From Ooceraea biroi (taxonomy: Eukaryota > Arthropoda > Insecta > Hymenoptera > Formicidae): a stretch of DNA of 64,000 nucleotides. The notes beneath the pieces are model-generated. The model saw nothing but the letters and a program-made list of their open reading frames with translations, made no database searches and had not been told where the DNA came from. The translations under genes were made by a program, and so were the position numbers. Below are positions 21,763 to 33,414 of the stretch, piece by piece. The DNA is taken from positions 10,998,601 through 11,062,600 of the forward strand of contig NC_039517.1 of the NCBI RefSeq assembly GCF_003672135.1. Reading direction: 5' to 3'. Positions within the stretch are counted from its first letter, which is position 1. Each line of letters begins with the position of its first letter.

Positions 21763-22695
21763 AGGTAAATGTCCCTATTTGTGACCATGACCCTATTTGT
21801 GACCACTCGTGGACTTTTATTAAACGAATCAGAAGTTTTAAGCAATTCATCTTCGAAAAAAATTATCATGTTTGGCGATATTAATCAGCTACGGTTTGAT
21901 ATCGTTTCAGTGATATTTGACAAACATATATGTGAAAATGTGACATAAGGTATCATCAGTGGTAGATCGAGCGTATGTGTGTCGTCATGTTAGTAGATGT
22001 GGTGGTTGTTACTGCACAGTCACAGCTTTATTACGTCGTCACAACCAACTGTTCAAAGACAAGTTTGCGTAAAAATATAAGTGAAGGATTAATGAGTGTT
22101 GTGCTATTTGTGGATTCTGAAAAAGGTTGGTAGTTTTGAGTATATAGACGAACGTTACAAATGGGTACAACAAAACACGCATGTCTCCATTTGTGATTAG
22201 CTCAAGAAAACTAGTCATAACTGTAATTTTCGCTGCTTTTTGTAAAAAAAAACGTAATTAATACCCATCTCCATACGCTTCTAGATGGGTGGGAGATGCA
22301 TTTGTACGAGTAAACGGAAAAATATTCGATATATACTCGTGGGAAAACTCTAGTGACAACGCTATCACTTTAGGTTAGGTCCCTAACTGGGACATTGTGT
22401 GTTTTGTACTCGATTTGATCTGATCACCGGTCACTAACCGGGACAGACAGCGGTCACTAATGGGGACAAAATTAAATCAGGAGGTCACTAATGTGTACAT
22501 TTACATAGTTTGCAATTTCGCTTTCGATATTTATTAGATTATGTTTAGACCTCGAGTAAAACAAGTTTTTTGATACAAAAATGATTAATCTTGAATTCCG
22601 TATAATTGTTTCTTGATTTGAATCACTTTAGAATACTTTCCTTTCTTATTAACTGATGCGGAAATCTTACATGGTCACAAATAGGGACATTTACC
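21763..22695. mobile_element. Nested element with 27-bp TIRs
   Basis: AAGGTAAATGTCCCTATTTG at 21763 is repeated inverted, ending about 22695, and the match extends to GTGACCATG. Interior non-coding. Confidence 0.75.
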
Positions 22696-22717
22696 TTATA
22701 TGAGTCAAATTAGAGTA

Positions 22718-24291
22718 GGGGAGACCGGGGCTCGTTGGCACCATTTTCATAATTTCGTCATTCGACTCTTTAAACAACTAATTATAATAATTAAACTGTA
22801 CTAATATGATAGAGCAAATCTTTCTCTACATTTCCATGCCAGAAACGATCCTGTATACTGCATAGTTTTTTTGTAATGAGTGAGATACGAACGTATTGCA
22901 TTGTAGCCAGCTTGCCCCGATAGTGGGGTAAATTGACATACATCACGGTATAAGTTGGCTATGCGTCGATAATTACAGCAGTTACAATTAGATTTGAGGT
23001 TACATTATTATATACACGCATAGAATTGTTTTAGCAGTCTCATATTATACATATATAAAGTTACTTACAATTAATCTTCTATGTATCACTTTTATGTATC
23101 ACTTTTAAATACTATAGCAATCGTAGGATCGTAGGTATGTTCTCACTTCTCACACAGCAACAATACATAAACGTACCTAATCTAATGCTATGAGCCAACA
23201 AACCCCATAAAATTTGGGTGTATATCACTTGGACACAGTTCACTTGGACACGTTGTAAGTGGACACCGTTTATTTGGACACCGAAAATTGCACACCGTTC
23301 ACTTGGACACCGGTCACTTGGACATCGTGCACTTGGACACCGCTCAAATGGACACCGTGCAGATGGACACCGTTAACTTGCACACTGTGCAGTTGGACAC
23401 AGAAAAATGCACACCGTTCACTTGGACACCGTTAATGTGCACATGTATCATTTGGACACAGAAAAATGCACACTGTGCAGTTGGACACCGTTCAATTGCG
23501 CACCGTGCAGTTGGACACGGAAAGATGGACATAGTTTGTTTGCACGCGCGCACACACACATCGAAGGGGGGGGGGTGCGGGGGGCCTTCGGCCCCCCACC
23601 CGCACCCCCCCTCACAGGGTGTGTGGGTGGAAAACGCTTTTTTTCATGTCTTTCCGTGTCGAAATAAATGGTGTCCAAGTGAACAGTGTCCAAGTGAACG
23701 GTGTCCAAGTGAACGGTGTCCAAGTGAACGGTGTGCATTTTTCTGTGTCCAACTGCACGGTGTGCAAGTTAACGGTGTCCAAGTGCACGTTGTCTAAGTG
23801 AACGGTGTCCAAGTGAACGGTGTGCAATTTTCGGTGTCCAAATGAACAGTGTCCATTTGCAACGTGTCCAAATAAACTGTGTCCAACTGAGGCGCTCCCT
23901 AAAATTTGAGTCAACGTACTCCAGCTCTACATACATTGATTTAAATCATTTTATTATAAATAATTATTGTCATTATTCAAAATAACATGTGCTAACAGTA
24001 ACAGAAACATTTCTTTTAACTAATAATGCGATACTTAGATTTATTCTCTCAAGCTAAAGAATATTAATACGAAAGTTTGAAATGCTCAAAAATTTACTTG
24101 GCTGCTCTTGAATCAGAATGTTCCTTGTTTTTATTATAATACTTTTTTTATTTAAATGAAACTTTGAGAAAAGTATCTACGTTAGGAAAGAGTTATTTTG
24201 AAGTACCTTTCTTATAGTTCTTTTTGCCACAAATACATTAATTGAACGCAATGCCAACTTGCCTCTTGTGCCAACGAGCCCCGGTCTCCCC
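22718..24291. mobile_element. Nested TA-flanked element with ~27-bp TIRs
   Basis: GGGGAGACCGGGGCTCGTTG begins at 22718 and reappears inverted ending at 24291, with TA on both sides. No transposase. Hosts the 23227-23893 foldback. Confidence 0.75.
23227..23893. repeat. Foldback built of 15-nt repeats
   Basis: Left arm (23227-23530): about twenty units of CACTTGGACACCGTT and close variants. Right arm (23668-23893): the same units in reverse complement, in mirror order, so the whole folds into a long hairpin. The centre holds a G/C-rich stem with loop (GGGGGCCTTCGGCCCCC-like at 23578-23600). Because 15 is divisible by 3, long open frames arise on both strands; none is a gene. Confidence 0.85.
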
Positions 24292-24519
24292 TATCTGATA
24301 TGTAGAGATCTACTAGAAGTTAGTGTTAACATTTCAACATAGATGTTGCAGTAAAATATGCAATTCTCGCTTATTTTATCAACTGTTAAAAACATTCATC
24401 AGTTTGTGGTAACCTCTAAAGTTGTGTGTGCTGTTTAGATAATTTTATTAATTAAGCAATATTGTGTTTTGGGTTGTAATTTTTTAGTAAGTGTAAAGAA
24501 TATTGAATATTAGTTTTTC

Positions 24520-25075
24520 TATCGATCTTACTGGCTAAACGTATGCTAGATGGTCAGCAATCCTCTATTATTTTATTATTCAAACGCGATCTATTGCACG
24601 CCGACGGGATTTGTCAGTCAAATGCAATAATCGTTTTTTTTCCCTTTTCCCCGCGAGAAAATTGTTGAAGTTAAGAGCGTTTCGCCCTAGGATCGTCCGC
24701 AGACTCATCAGTAGGGCTGTGCAGACGATCCCTTGCTCTAGACGCTGATACACAAGATGTTAGAAAATGCATGTATATATTACAACAGCCCCGTATAGAG
24801 TGCTTGCGAGAAACCAACAAACGCGACCCCACACGGCACACATTGCAAACACCTATAACTAGATCCAAGGTGTGAATAAATTGAAATATTATTATTACTC
24901 GCCAGTTAATTTCATATTGAATATTAGTTTCTCTCGGGGAAAAGGAAAAAAAAACGATTATTTCATTTGACTGACAAATCCCGTCGGCGTGCAATAGATC
25001 GCGTTTGAATAATAAAATAATAGAGGATTGCTGACCATCTAGCATACGTTTAGCCAGTAAGATCGATAAAAAAAC
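24520..25075. repeat. Foldback element
   Basis: Arms at about 24520-24660 and 24895-25070 are inverted copies (GCTAGATGGTCAGCAATCCT; GACAAATCCCGTCGGCGTGC). The arms share GATGGTCAG and TTTGTCAGTC words with the foldback at 32261-32946, suggesting one family. The 24671-25045 minus ORF is not a gene. Confidence 0.75.
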
Positions 25076-26219
25076 TAATATTCATATAAAATTAACTGGC
25101 GAGTAATAATAATATTTCAATGTAAAGAATATTGTTTAAAATATTTATTAAAAACATAAATACTTAGTTTTTTTCTGTAAGTTTACATAAAAATCATTAC
25201 TCTGCTCTTGCCCCGTTCATATTACGTATTGGGGCAAGTGCAGACCAAAGTAGTGAGGTAAGTGCACATTGCCCCAGACTTCATTTATCGTTTAATGCTT
25301 TCTGGTTTTGGTTACCAGATTCACCGGTACCAGTTGACTGGGAGCTTTTCCGTCGACAGAAGCATGGTGGCGTTCTTTAGCCAGGATATTTCTAAATTTT
25401 TTAATGACTTTATTCTTGAAGTATCTTCTTTAAAAATTTGCTATTTTGATTTGTTTATTAATGGTTTTTATATAGGGTTGCCATGGTTCGAGTGCGAACG
25501 ATGTGAAGATTCTGATTAATATCTATCTTCAACTTTGTTTTTGTTAAAAGTAACTGAATTATTAATTTTTTGTTTTTTGTTTATCTTATCTTATATTCTA
25601 CAGTTTTTAAACCACCTCTTTATTTACCGAATTAACGTTCTTTTATGTAAAATATCTTATTCATTTTAATATTTTATGTTATTACACCTTTTATGTGGTC
25701 GTTTTATTCTACCAAACCCACTTTCAAATTTCACCAAAGGGTTCTTGTATTTTTAGAAGACAATAACTCTGAAACTAACCTATATAATTCAATGCTGTAA
25801 AAAGCATTTCAAAGCAGATATGTTAACAATTACTCTCTTGCTCCGTGGTGTATAAAATAAGGCTGCAACACATTTTTAACTCGCACTTACGCACTTGCCC
25901 CGTTTTGAGGGAAAGTGCAGAGCAATTGACACGTCGTACAATTTTCTGTCATTATGTAAATTTGAAAAGAAAACTGACGCCAAAGTCACTATAAGTTGAA
26001 CAATAATACTTGCACAATGCTTGGAATACCGATAATATTAACTATTTCTGTTAGAGATTGATAATATATGCATTTAATGTCCAACTTTACAAAAACCAAT
26101 CTGCACTTACCCCACCGCACCTTACTGATTTTTAGAAAGATTAAATTACGTTTTCGACTTTTGGCCACGTTTTTGGCAATTGGAACCACTGTGCGCCGTC
26201 TAAAATTAAATTGATATCT

Positions 26220-26325
26220 TCATCTTTCCCCCTCGAAGCCATAAAACTTTTGTCTGAAACATTTTTTTGAAAAACTTCTTTTCGAGATATTCGCGTGGAT
26301 TGATTAAAATGGTCCACCCTGCATA
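26220..26325 (-). repeat. Single terminus of a CAGGGTG-type element
   Basis: Inverted, begins GCAGGGTGGACCATTTTAAT and resembles 15974-16140. It cuts the Pif1-like frame just after its GLL residues. Confidence 0.5.
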
Positions 26326-26588
26326 TTCGTACTAATAAACCTAAATTAACATCGATACTTCTTCTAAACATTACACGTGTTCCTAATTTGACAGTTATGA
26401 TTCTTGCTAATCCAGTTGTTCGAGAACTATCTTTATCATCTTTATTTAATATCTTCATAACTTTTTTCTTTACATATAGTGCACATTCTGCCAGATCTTG
26501 AGCAATGTGTTTTATCTTATTCGAAGAAATGCGATTTAACATTGTAGTATTTAAAACAGTGCACTGATCACTGCAGTGATCGGAATTA

Positions 26589-27240
26589 AGGTCCATTTAT
26601 ACTTATCCGTTCCGTATCCGTACCATATCCGTACCGTACCGGCAAGATCGGATATGAGTATTTACATATCCGGATCACATCCGTGAATTTTTCGAAGTAG
26701 CCTTGTCAGTTTTAAAGTGTACGTGATCATGGCAGGTCTCTCCGAAGAAGAAGTAGCTATAATAGCGTTAAGTATAGATTACTTATAAAATAATATTTAT
26801 GATAAATAAAATTACCTGGCAGCTCCAGCTCTTCAGAAATATTTTTTCAAACTTTTTCTTTATGATTTGCATCAAGATATTTTTCATGTGACAAATCATA
26901 TAATTCGACGTGTTGTCGCACTAATTCAATTAACTTTTCGTTTTTCATCTCGATGTTTTCGGTACCGCGGGTTGATGCACAATGAGAGACGACGGACGAG
27001 AATCTGAACGCTACACGGAAGCGTATTTATACATATCCATATGTCAGTATCGGTACGTTCAGTTCCGTCCGTTCCGAGAAAATAACGTCGCCAACGATAT
27101 CGGCAACGTCGGTACGGATACTGACAGTACGGATACGGAATAGTGTAAATACTTGCATTTAATCACATGAAATCAAATGCAGTATTCGTGCACGGTACGG
27201 ATACGGTATGGATACGGAACAGATAAGTATAAATGGACCT
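26589..27240. mobile_element. Harbinger-type non-autonomous element
   Basis: TIRs start AGGTCCATTTATACTTATC and extend about 55 bp; TTA duplicates flank (26586-26588, 27241-27243), the 3-bp target typical of PIF/Harbinger. It retains both gene beginnings: a plus-strand MAGLSEEEVAIIALSI (26729 on) and a minus-strand MADF exon. Confidence 0.8.
26816..26948 (-). pseudogene. MADF-domain exon 1 remnant of a Harbinger element
   Basis: Starts ATG at 26948: MKNEKLIELVRQHVELYDLS, then HEKYLDANHKEKV, a TGA where MADF domains have Trp, then ISEELELP and a GTAATT donor. MADF proteins are the DNA-binding partners encoded beside Harbinger nucleases. Confidence 0.7.
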
Positions 27241-28760
27241 TTATTCCACTTTTGAGGCGATTTTCAAAAGCTACGCCTACTTTTTTCTCTTGCCTCTCTG
27301 CACGGTCGGCGAAGCCTCCAAGTGACGGTCGCGACGCTCAGGCACAGGACTGTCACATGTCGGCAGGTGCTTGAGAGGGGGGCGCTTCCTAATTACTAAT
27401 CAATTCTATAGTACCTCATGGGTGACGTGGAAAGCTATTGTCGCGTTTTATAATATAAATATATCGATAAAAGTATATATAAAAATAAAAACATAGAGGA
27501 TTTCGATAAGAATAGATTAGTAATTAGGAAGCGCGCTCTTCGCCAGCACCTGCCGACATGTGACAGTCCTGGGCCTGAGCGTCGCGACCGTTACTTGGAG
27601 GATTCACCGGCCGTGCAAAGAGGCAAGGGGAAAGAAGTAGGAGTAGCTTTTGAAAATCGCCTCAAAAGTGGAAGTAATTCCGATCACTGATTTAAATAAA
27701 TATCACATAATGCACAAGTTGGAAGTAAACAAACTGTATCCATTGGTAAATTTTGTAAATAATTACAAAATTGTAAATAATTCTTGTAATCGGTCGTCAC
27801 AATTAGTTTTCTAGCATTTAATACCTTCGTTTTTAAAATAGTTATATCCAAATCTATTATTGTTCCAACTTGTAGAAACCACTAGTTCGGTGATGTAAAG
27901 AATGGAAATGAGGCGTCGGCTATGGATAAGGTCTTTCTCCGAACTTATTCCACACGAGTATCGAAGTATAGATTTAATAACTTTATTCCAACACTTCCTT
28001 ACAGTTCAGCAGGCTGCCGACGACTAAGGCTTGTCGCCGGATCGATCGATAACGGAGAGTCTTGAAAGCGCTCTATTACATAAATAAATAGATACTTCGA
28101 TACTTCGTCGAATCTATTACGCGCTCTACAAACTTGAATTCTCATTAATATATCTTGATGAAAGTTATCATCTTGTTGTCGCACATTAATTTGTAATTCA
28201 TCATAACTGAATAAAGACCATAAATTTACAGAACCCATTGCACCAATGTACTTTTCAATTTTTTATTTTGATAATTCAATAAAAAGCGGATTTTTACACA
28301 TGCACACTGGTGAAAGTTGCAATAAATATCCAAAAAGAAGTATATGTTTTTTACCGATCCATTATTGCAATCGGTGGTATTAAATATCTCTGTTAAGATC
28401 AAAGATGTATCGAACACATCGATACATCGAAAATATATGTACAATGATATTTGAAATCATTGAAACTTCATCGATAATTACGAAAACAACATTCTTAAGT
28501 TCATTTCGTATAATTTTAAGGACTATGTAAGAAAGTTGTTTATATTCGGCAGTACAGCCATGTTCTATTGGTAATTGAAGTAATTTATGAATAGTAAGTC
28601 CATCAATATTAACAGCTGCTATCGGTTGGTGCAGTTACCGTTGTTTCTTTACCAATATATTTTTTAATCCAACATCTAATAGTTTTTATCAAAAAACTCT
28701 TTTCAGTACCATCTTCACCGCTTACATAAAGTCTAAGAATTTCATTATTATATCAGATAT

Positions 28761-28796
28761 ACTAGCAGTAATTCTATAATAGAATTACTGCTAGTT
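28761..28796. repeat. Perfect short palindrome
   Basis: CTAGCAGTAATTCTAT is followed at once by its reverse complement. Confidence 0.7.
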
Positions 28797-28899
28797 AAAG
28801 AATTTTATCGTTTTTGATCATTATTTAATTGTGTCACCGACGTTAATTTCACATTTATTATAAATTACAAAGTGAATTGTTTCTATAAACTGAATTTCC

Positions 28900-29195
28900 C
28901 AAACTGAATTGCTTCTATAAACCTTAAGGTACAAAATTGCTTTGCATGTGTATGTGCGAACATACGTATGTGAGAGACTGAAACTGAAAGTGGAAAGTGA
29001 AAAATTAAATGTTACGATCACGGAAGTAGATCTCGAGATCTAAAGATTGACTGCACCAATCTTTTTCAAACAGGTCGCAATCGAAAGCTTACATCCCATT
29101 ATATCATAAAAGTGCCGTTAGAGTTTTGATAACGGCTTTAGTTCCTGAGATATTTTAATCGAAAGTTTGTGTGACATGAAATTCTGGATAAGCTA
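28900..29195 (+). repeat. Repeat family I copy, terminus replaced
   Basis: Contains CTTTGCATGTGTATGTGCGA, AAAGTGCCGTTAG and GATATTTTAATCGAAAGT as in the copies at 44880 and 53160. It ends at AAGCTACTTGGTAG without the terminal hairpin and passes into a segment shared in inverted form with 32945-33085. Confidence 0.65.
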
Positions 29196-30345
29196 CTTGG
29201 TAGAGCGCCGTAGAGTTGGCAGACAAAGTGAATATTTTCTAATTATTCCTTTTTATATAATTTGGGAATCATTTGGGGAAGTTTAGGAAAATCATTTAAA
29301 CATCTGGGTAATAATATTTTTTTGTTATTAACAAAATTTATCGAGCGTCAAGTTAGCAAATAGCGACTATGTTTCATATTGTTTCATATATATTTGTTAA
29401 CTTTTGTTTCGGCAATGTTATAGTTTTTCCAGATGCAGCAACGGATCTGGTAGACACTTTATGTAAACTTGACAATAGCAATCTTTATTTGATAAAATGA
29501 ACAATACTTTTATGACTGAATACAAACCTTACTTATGAACGTTTTGTCTAACGCGTTACAAAACGGTAAAAGCGCGAACCTGGTCGCTAGCAGTATCTGA
29601 CTATAAAACAAAACGCACGCGGCCGTTCTATCAACATAACATATAACGCACAATATCGTTGTTGCCAACTAACATTCAACAATATTATGAATGGAATCGA
29701 TTAGAAATCATTTGGGGATAACATCTTTACTCTTATTTTCATTTGGGAAAATTGGCTTTTTTGTAATTTAAATAAAAATGCATTAACATCTCTCATTGTC
29801 TATGGCCGGTATTCATAGTCGGATCTTATATTTAAAACCGTCTTAAGTTTATCTGCAGTTTCTGTATAGATCATTTCATTGGCTATGGAGTATCTGAAGA
29901 TACACTTAAGGGGATCCTGGAGTGGCCAGTGAACTCCGTTGCGGCGTCTGTGTTACCGACGGAACAAATAAGTTTTTTTAATAAATCTTTTCAATGATTG
30001 CACAGAATGAAAAATCCTTTTGTACGATGAAAGAAATCCTTTTGCACGATATCAAGAATCTATTCTTGTGCTCTGTTTTACTCTTTCACGCAAATCGTAT
30101 GCACCAAAAGTTTTGTAGAAACGTATCTTTTTTACTACGCGTGAAAACTTACTTCGGCTGTAGTTCCGAATGGGACAACGCACCGATTGCGATCAAATTT
30201 TGCAGGTAGCTTCAAGAGGTCATAGTAAGGTCAATTCTAAAATTTTAATCGCGGCTTTTGTTTAGTTCAAAAGATATAAACAGAAACATAACTCAAACTA
30301 TTAATAAAAGAAATACACTTTATAAGAATACACTTTATAAGAATA

Positions 30346-30760
30346 CATTTAGCTTTAAATCAGAAATAGGTTTGAGTTAGGTTATATTTTCCGAAATTGG
30401 AGCCCCGGACACATACGCTCGGTTTTCAGCCCGCTTCGCGGGAGGGCGGGAAGGGAGGGGCTTCGCCCCTCCCCTCGCTGGGATCCGTGCCGTGTACCAA
30501 GTGATCACAATCTGGGTGAAATTTGTTACACTACTCCGGCGGGGGGGGGAGCGAAGCCCCTGCCCCCGCCCTCCCGCGAAGCGGGCTGAAAACGATGCCG
30601 ATACCATCCCACACCGCGCCCTATGTCATTCGTCCGAGGTGCCCGACGTATAAGTACAGCATAACAAATCCTTCTAAGGAAAACGAGCGTATGTGTCCGG
30701 GGCTCCACTTTCGGAAAATGTAACCTAAGCCAATCCTATTTCTGATTTAAAGCTAAAATT
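30346..30760. repeat. GC-rich foldback
   Basis: GAGCCCCGGACACATACGCT near 30400 and TTCAGCCCGCTTCGCGGGAG pair with inverted copies ending near 30715 and 30590. A further GGGCTTCGCCCC hairpin lies inside the left arm. ORFs here are by-products. Confidence 0.75.
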
Positions 30761-30819
30761 TCATCAAATATACTCTTTCGTAAACGTATATAGTATCGTA
30801 AAATTATGCTTCATTTATT

Positions 30820-31130
30820 AAACTTTTTTGTTAATAACTTTTTAACAAACAACGAGCGACGGGTGAAACCTAATGCGGGTTATTCTGGAAGGTGACCTTT
30901 GTAATATGTGTCAAACTCAAGTTCTTGCTTCGCGTGAACAACTGAAAATTCATGCAAAATTATTAAACTTCTTTTGTTAATAACTATTTAATAAACAACG
31001 AGCGACGGCTAAAACCTTTTGAAGGTCACTCAGGAGAGTGACCTCTATAATATATGGCCACCGTCAAGGTCATCGGGGCGTCCTCCGTTATTGTCAATAT
31101 TTACCCTTTCTTTTGTTACTGACAGTGAGT
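30820..31130. repeat. Two direct copies of a ~130-bp segment
   Basis: TTAATAACTTTTTAACAAAC... with ACGAGCGACGG at 30830 recurs at 30970. The same words occur in the MITE at 36667-37484, so this is a remnant of that family. Confidence 0.6.
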
Positions 31131-32260
31131 AAAGGTTGGAATTTTTTAAATGTTATTTATAGACATAACTTTGGTAAGATATACTAAAGATTTGGTCATT
31201 AGAGCAGAATTTTCTTTTGTCGATTAGTAATATATTAAGTTATGTTTTTGTTTATATCTTTTGAACTAAACAAAAGCCGTGAGTGAAATTTTAGAATTGA
31301 CCTTACTATGACATCTTGAAGCTACCTGTAAAATTTCATCGCAATCGGTGCGTTGTCCCATTCGGAACTTCACCCCTTACTTTTAAAAGCGCCCTAATAA
31401 TCCTTTATTCTATCCCGAGTCAGGGTCATTCATATTTTGTATGTACAAAGTGCATAACTTTTACATTAAGCAAATTATTGTACGAGGTGAGGTTAGAAGC
31501 CGATAACAAAACTGTAATTTTCGAACTTTTTGACATTAAGTCGGCCACCACTGCGTTACTGTTTCTACTTTATTCGTGGAAAAGGATTTTTCATTCTGTA
31601 TGACCAATAAAAAGTATAGCTTATGGAAAAATGACCAATTTCGTCTGTATTACCGGCGGAATCGGTGATTTTGTTGCAACGCTATACTTTTTATTGGTTG
31701 TGCAGAATGAAAAAGTCTTTCTTACGAATAAAGTATACACGGTAATGGATACGGGCCCGTTTGAGTTTATATTAAAAACAGAAAGAAGTTCGAAAATTAC
31801 AGTTGTGTTATCGACTATGGATACCGGACTATATTACCCTAGTTTACATCGTTATCCACGTGATAATACACGTATCAAGTAGTGCATTTCAGCTGATCAA
31901 TCAATAACATGAATTTATTAATTATTTATTATTTCTACATTGGTCGCATCGCAGTGTCGCAAGCCGTCACAATAGGCAATTCAATTGTATTGGCTGAATC
32001 CTCCATAGGCCATCGGCAGTAGAAAATTATATATTTTTCGCAATGAGCAATGAGAGTCTACTAACTACAAAATTTTTTATTCACAATTTTTTCCATTCAG
32101 CAGTTTATTATAATATATTAGCGCCTAATTTACAAATTTCTTCTTTGACTAAGAGCTTTAAAACTGAAAAATAAATTTGACTTTCCTTAATATTTTTTCC
32201 TTTTGACGAAATATTTTAATCTATATATAGTACTTTACTACGCCAGTGCTAATATTAAGC

Positions 32261-32946
32261 TGAGAAGAAATTAACTAATCGATCATAACTGGCAAGCATT
32301 AGACAAATGGTCGGTCAAGATAAACGAATAGCTAGACTAGATGGTCAGTCTTTTTAATAAATAGAAGAATCATTTTCTCTCTAACACGAGTATTCTGCGC
32401 GCCAACATGATTTGTCAGTCTTAAAAACGCAGTAATTGCTGACAGGCAACCTCACTTATTGATCAAATTCATCCTGAACATTAACCACTTAATTTGCGAT
32501 TGTGAAAAAATACCACCCCAGCCAGGGATCGAACCTGGAGCCTCCTGTACCAATTCGACCACCAGGGCTAACGGTGATAAATAACGGTGAAAATAAGGTG
32601 TTTATCACGGTCGATTGTGAGATCTATCACCGTTAGCCCTGGTGATCGAATTGGTACAGGAGGCTCCAGGTTCGATCCCTGGCTGGGGTGGTATTTTTTC
32701 ACAATCGCAAATTAAATGGTTAATGTTCGGGATGAAGTTTATCAATAAGTGAGGTTGCCTGCCAGCAATTACTGCGTTTTTAAGACTGACAAATCATGTT
32801 GGCGCGCAGAATACTCGTGTTAGAGAGAAAATGATTCTTCTATTTATTAAAAAGACTGACCATCTAGTCTAGCTATTCGTTTATCTTGACCGACCATCTG
32901 TCTAATGCTTGCCAGTTATGATCGATTAATTAATTTCTTCTCAGCT
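32261..32946. repeat. Foldback element with ~325-bp arms
   Basis: 32261-32590 and 32625-32946 are almost perfect inverted copies. Arms include AGATGGTCAGTCTTTTTAAT and CGCCAACATGATTTGTCAGT. A tRNA-like SINE sits at the inner end of each arm. Confidence 0.9.
32618..32691 (+). repeat. tRNA-derived SINE-like segment (inverted twin at 32515-32590)
   Basis: GGTTCGATCCC fits a polymerase III B box, and the T-arm stem CCAGG/CCTGG with a 7-nt loop is intact. TAGCCCTGGTG upstream resembles an A box. The 5' and 3' acceptor halves do not pair, so it is not a functional tRNA gene. It is followed by a short A/T tract. Confidence 0.55.
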
Positions 32947-33228
32947 TAAAAAAAATATTATTACCCAAATGTTTAAATGATTTTCCTAAACTTCCCCAAA
33001 TGATTCCCAAATTATATAAAAAAGAATAATTAGAAAATATTTACTTCGTCTGCCAACTCTACGGCGCTACTTGGTAGCGCTCGATGTTTATGTAATGACT
33101 CTCATCGCTCGGATCGCTTGGACCTTGTTGCATGTATTTTTTTATGCACTTGACGTTGCTACCATGCCACTTGATAAATGAATGCACAACTAACAACATG
33201 GCGATTGTCGTTTGCTAATACTGACATA

Positions 33229-33403
33229 GGGCTGTTTCCAGCTACGGATACACTGTGTGACACAGGTGCCTTTCGATATTTGCGTCAGTGCTGAAAGTCT
33301 ATAGTATACGCTGGCATAAGCTGTGGATTTTCATGCTGACGATGAATATCGGAACGTACCTATGTTGCACAGTGTATTACTGTGTCCGTAACTGGAAACA
33401 GTC
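33229..33403. mobile_element. Short MITE (~175 bp)
   Basis: Left GGCTGTTTCCAGCTACGGAT and right, inverted, GGACTGTTTCCAGTTACGGA; non-coding interior. Confidence 0.7.
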
Positions 33404-33414
33404 CATAATCTCAG

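Larger units (their letters stand above)
21702..26124. mobile_element. Outer element of a nested cluster
   Basis: The left end AAGGTGCAATGGGGTAAGTG and the right end, inverted, AAGGTGCGGTGGGGTAAGTG match over more than 20 bp. Internal GGGGCAAGTGC-like words recur near both ends (21730, 25240, 25270, 25895). Without its insertions the element would be about 1.5 kb. A short ORF at 25262-25519 may be a remnant of its gene; no domain recognised. Confidence 0.6.
26574..27689. mobile_element. Foldback element inserted in the helicase, itself split by a Harbinger-type MITE
   Basis: Ends CAGTGATCGGAATTA are inverted copies, and the arms continue as TTCCACTTTTGAGGCGATTT on the far side of the inner insertion. 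The arm sequence 27244-27410 pairs with 27510-27689. The insertion lies inside the helicase codons for YLNQ. Confidence 0.75.
26326..28745 (-). pseudogene. Pif1-type DNA helicase, broken
   Basis: Pieces in order on the minus strand. (1) about 28430-28745: Walker A region as VSGEDGTEKSFLIKT (two Gly lost), APTDS/IAAVNIDGLTIHKLLQLP and Walker B VIIDEVSMIS. (2) about 28100-28240: SVNLWSLFSYDELQINVRQQ. (3) about 27710-27800: NLPMDTVCLLPTCALCDIYL. (4) 26330-26570: TTMLNRISSNKIKHIAQDL, GLARIITVKLGTRVMFRRSIDVNLGLL. This is the multi-copy eukaryotic Pif1-like family found in mobile elements, a 5'-3' helicase. It is interrupted by a ~190-bp insertion (27895-28085) and by the foldback 26574-27689, and has frameshifts. 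Dead copy. Confidence 0.75.
29910..31740. mobile_element. piggyBac-like element, internally rearranged
   Basis: Left end TTAA (29906-29909) then GGGGATCCTGGAGTGGCCAG as at 4676. Segments 29965-30300 and 31225-31620 are inverted copies of each other and both match the interior of the 7773-8193 MITE. No right TTAA end was found, so the element is incomplete or has been folded by a later event. Confidence 0.45.
29196..33085. repeat. Large inverted-repeat frame
   Basis: 29196-29325 (CCGTAGAGTTGGCAGACAAA ... AAATCATTTAAACATCTGGG) pairs in inverted form with 32950-33085. Between lie LTR-like or unclassified DNA (29330-29900), piggyBac-like ends, a GC-rich foldback and the SINE-bearing foldback. 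Confidence 0.55.

Noticed and set aside
23227..23893. Possible CRISPR-like array
   Set aside because: Units are contiguous with no spacers, inverted on the second arm, and the genome is eukaryotic.
23288..23914. Overlapping open frames on both strands, up to 169 codons
   Set aside because: They result from a 15-nt repeat that lacks stops in several frames; no domain and the same text on both strands.
26141..26330. C-terminal half of the 151-codon minus ORF
   Set aside because: After the helicase motif the frame runs into a CAGGGTG-type repeat end, so the rest is not protein-coding.
32515..32691. Functional tRNA genes in inverted pair
   Set aside because: T-arm and B box are intact but the acceptor halves do not pair; better read as SINE pieces.
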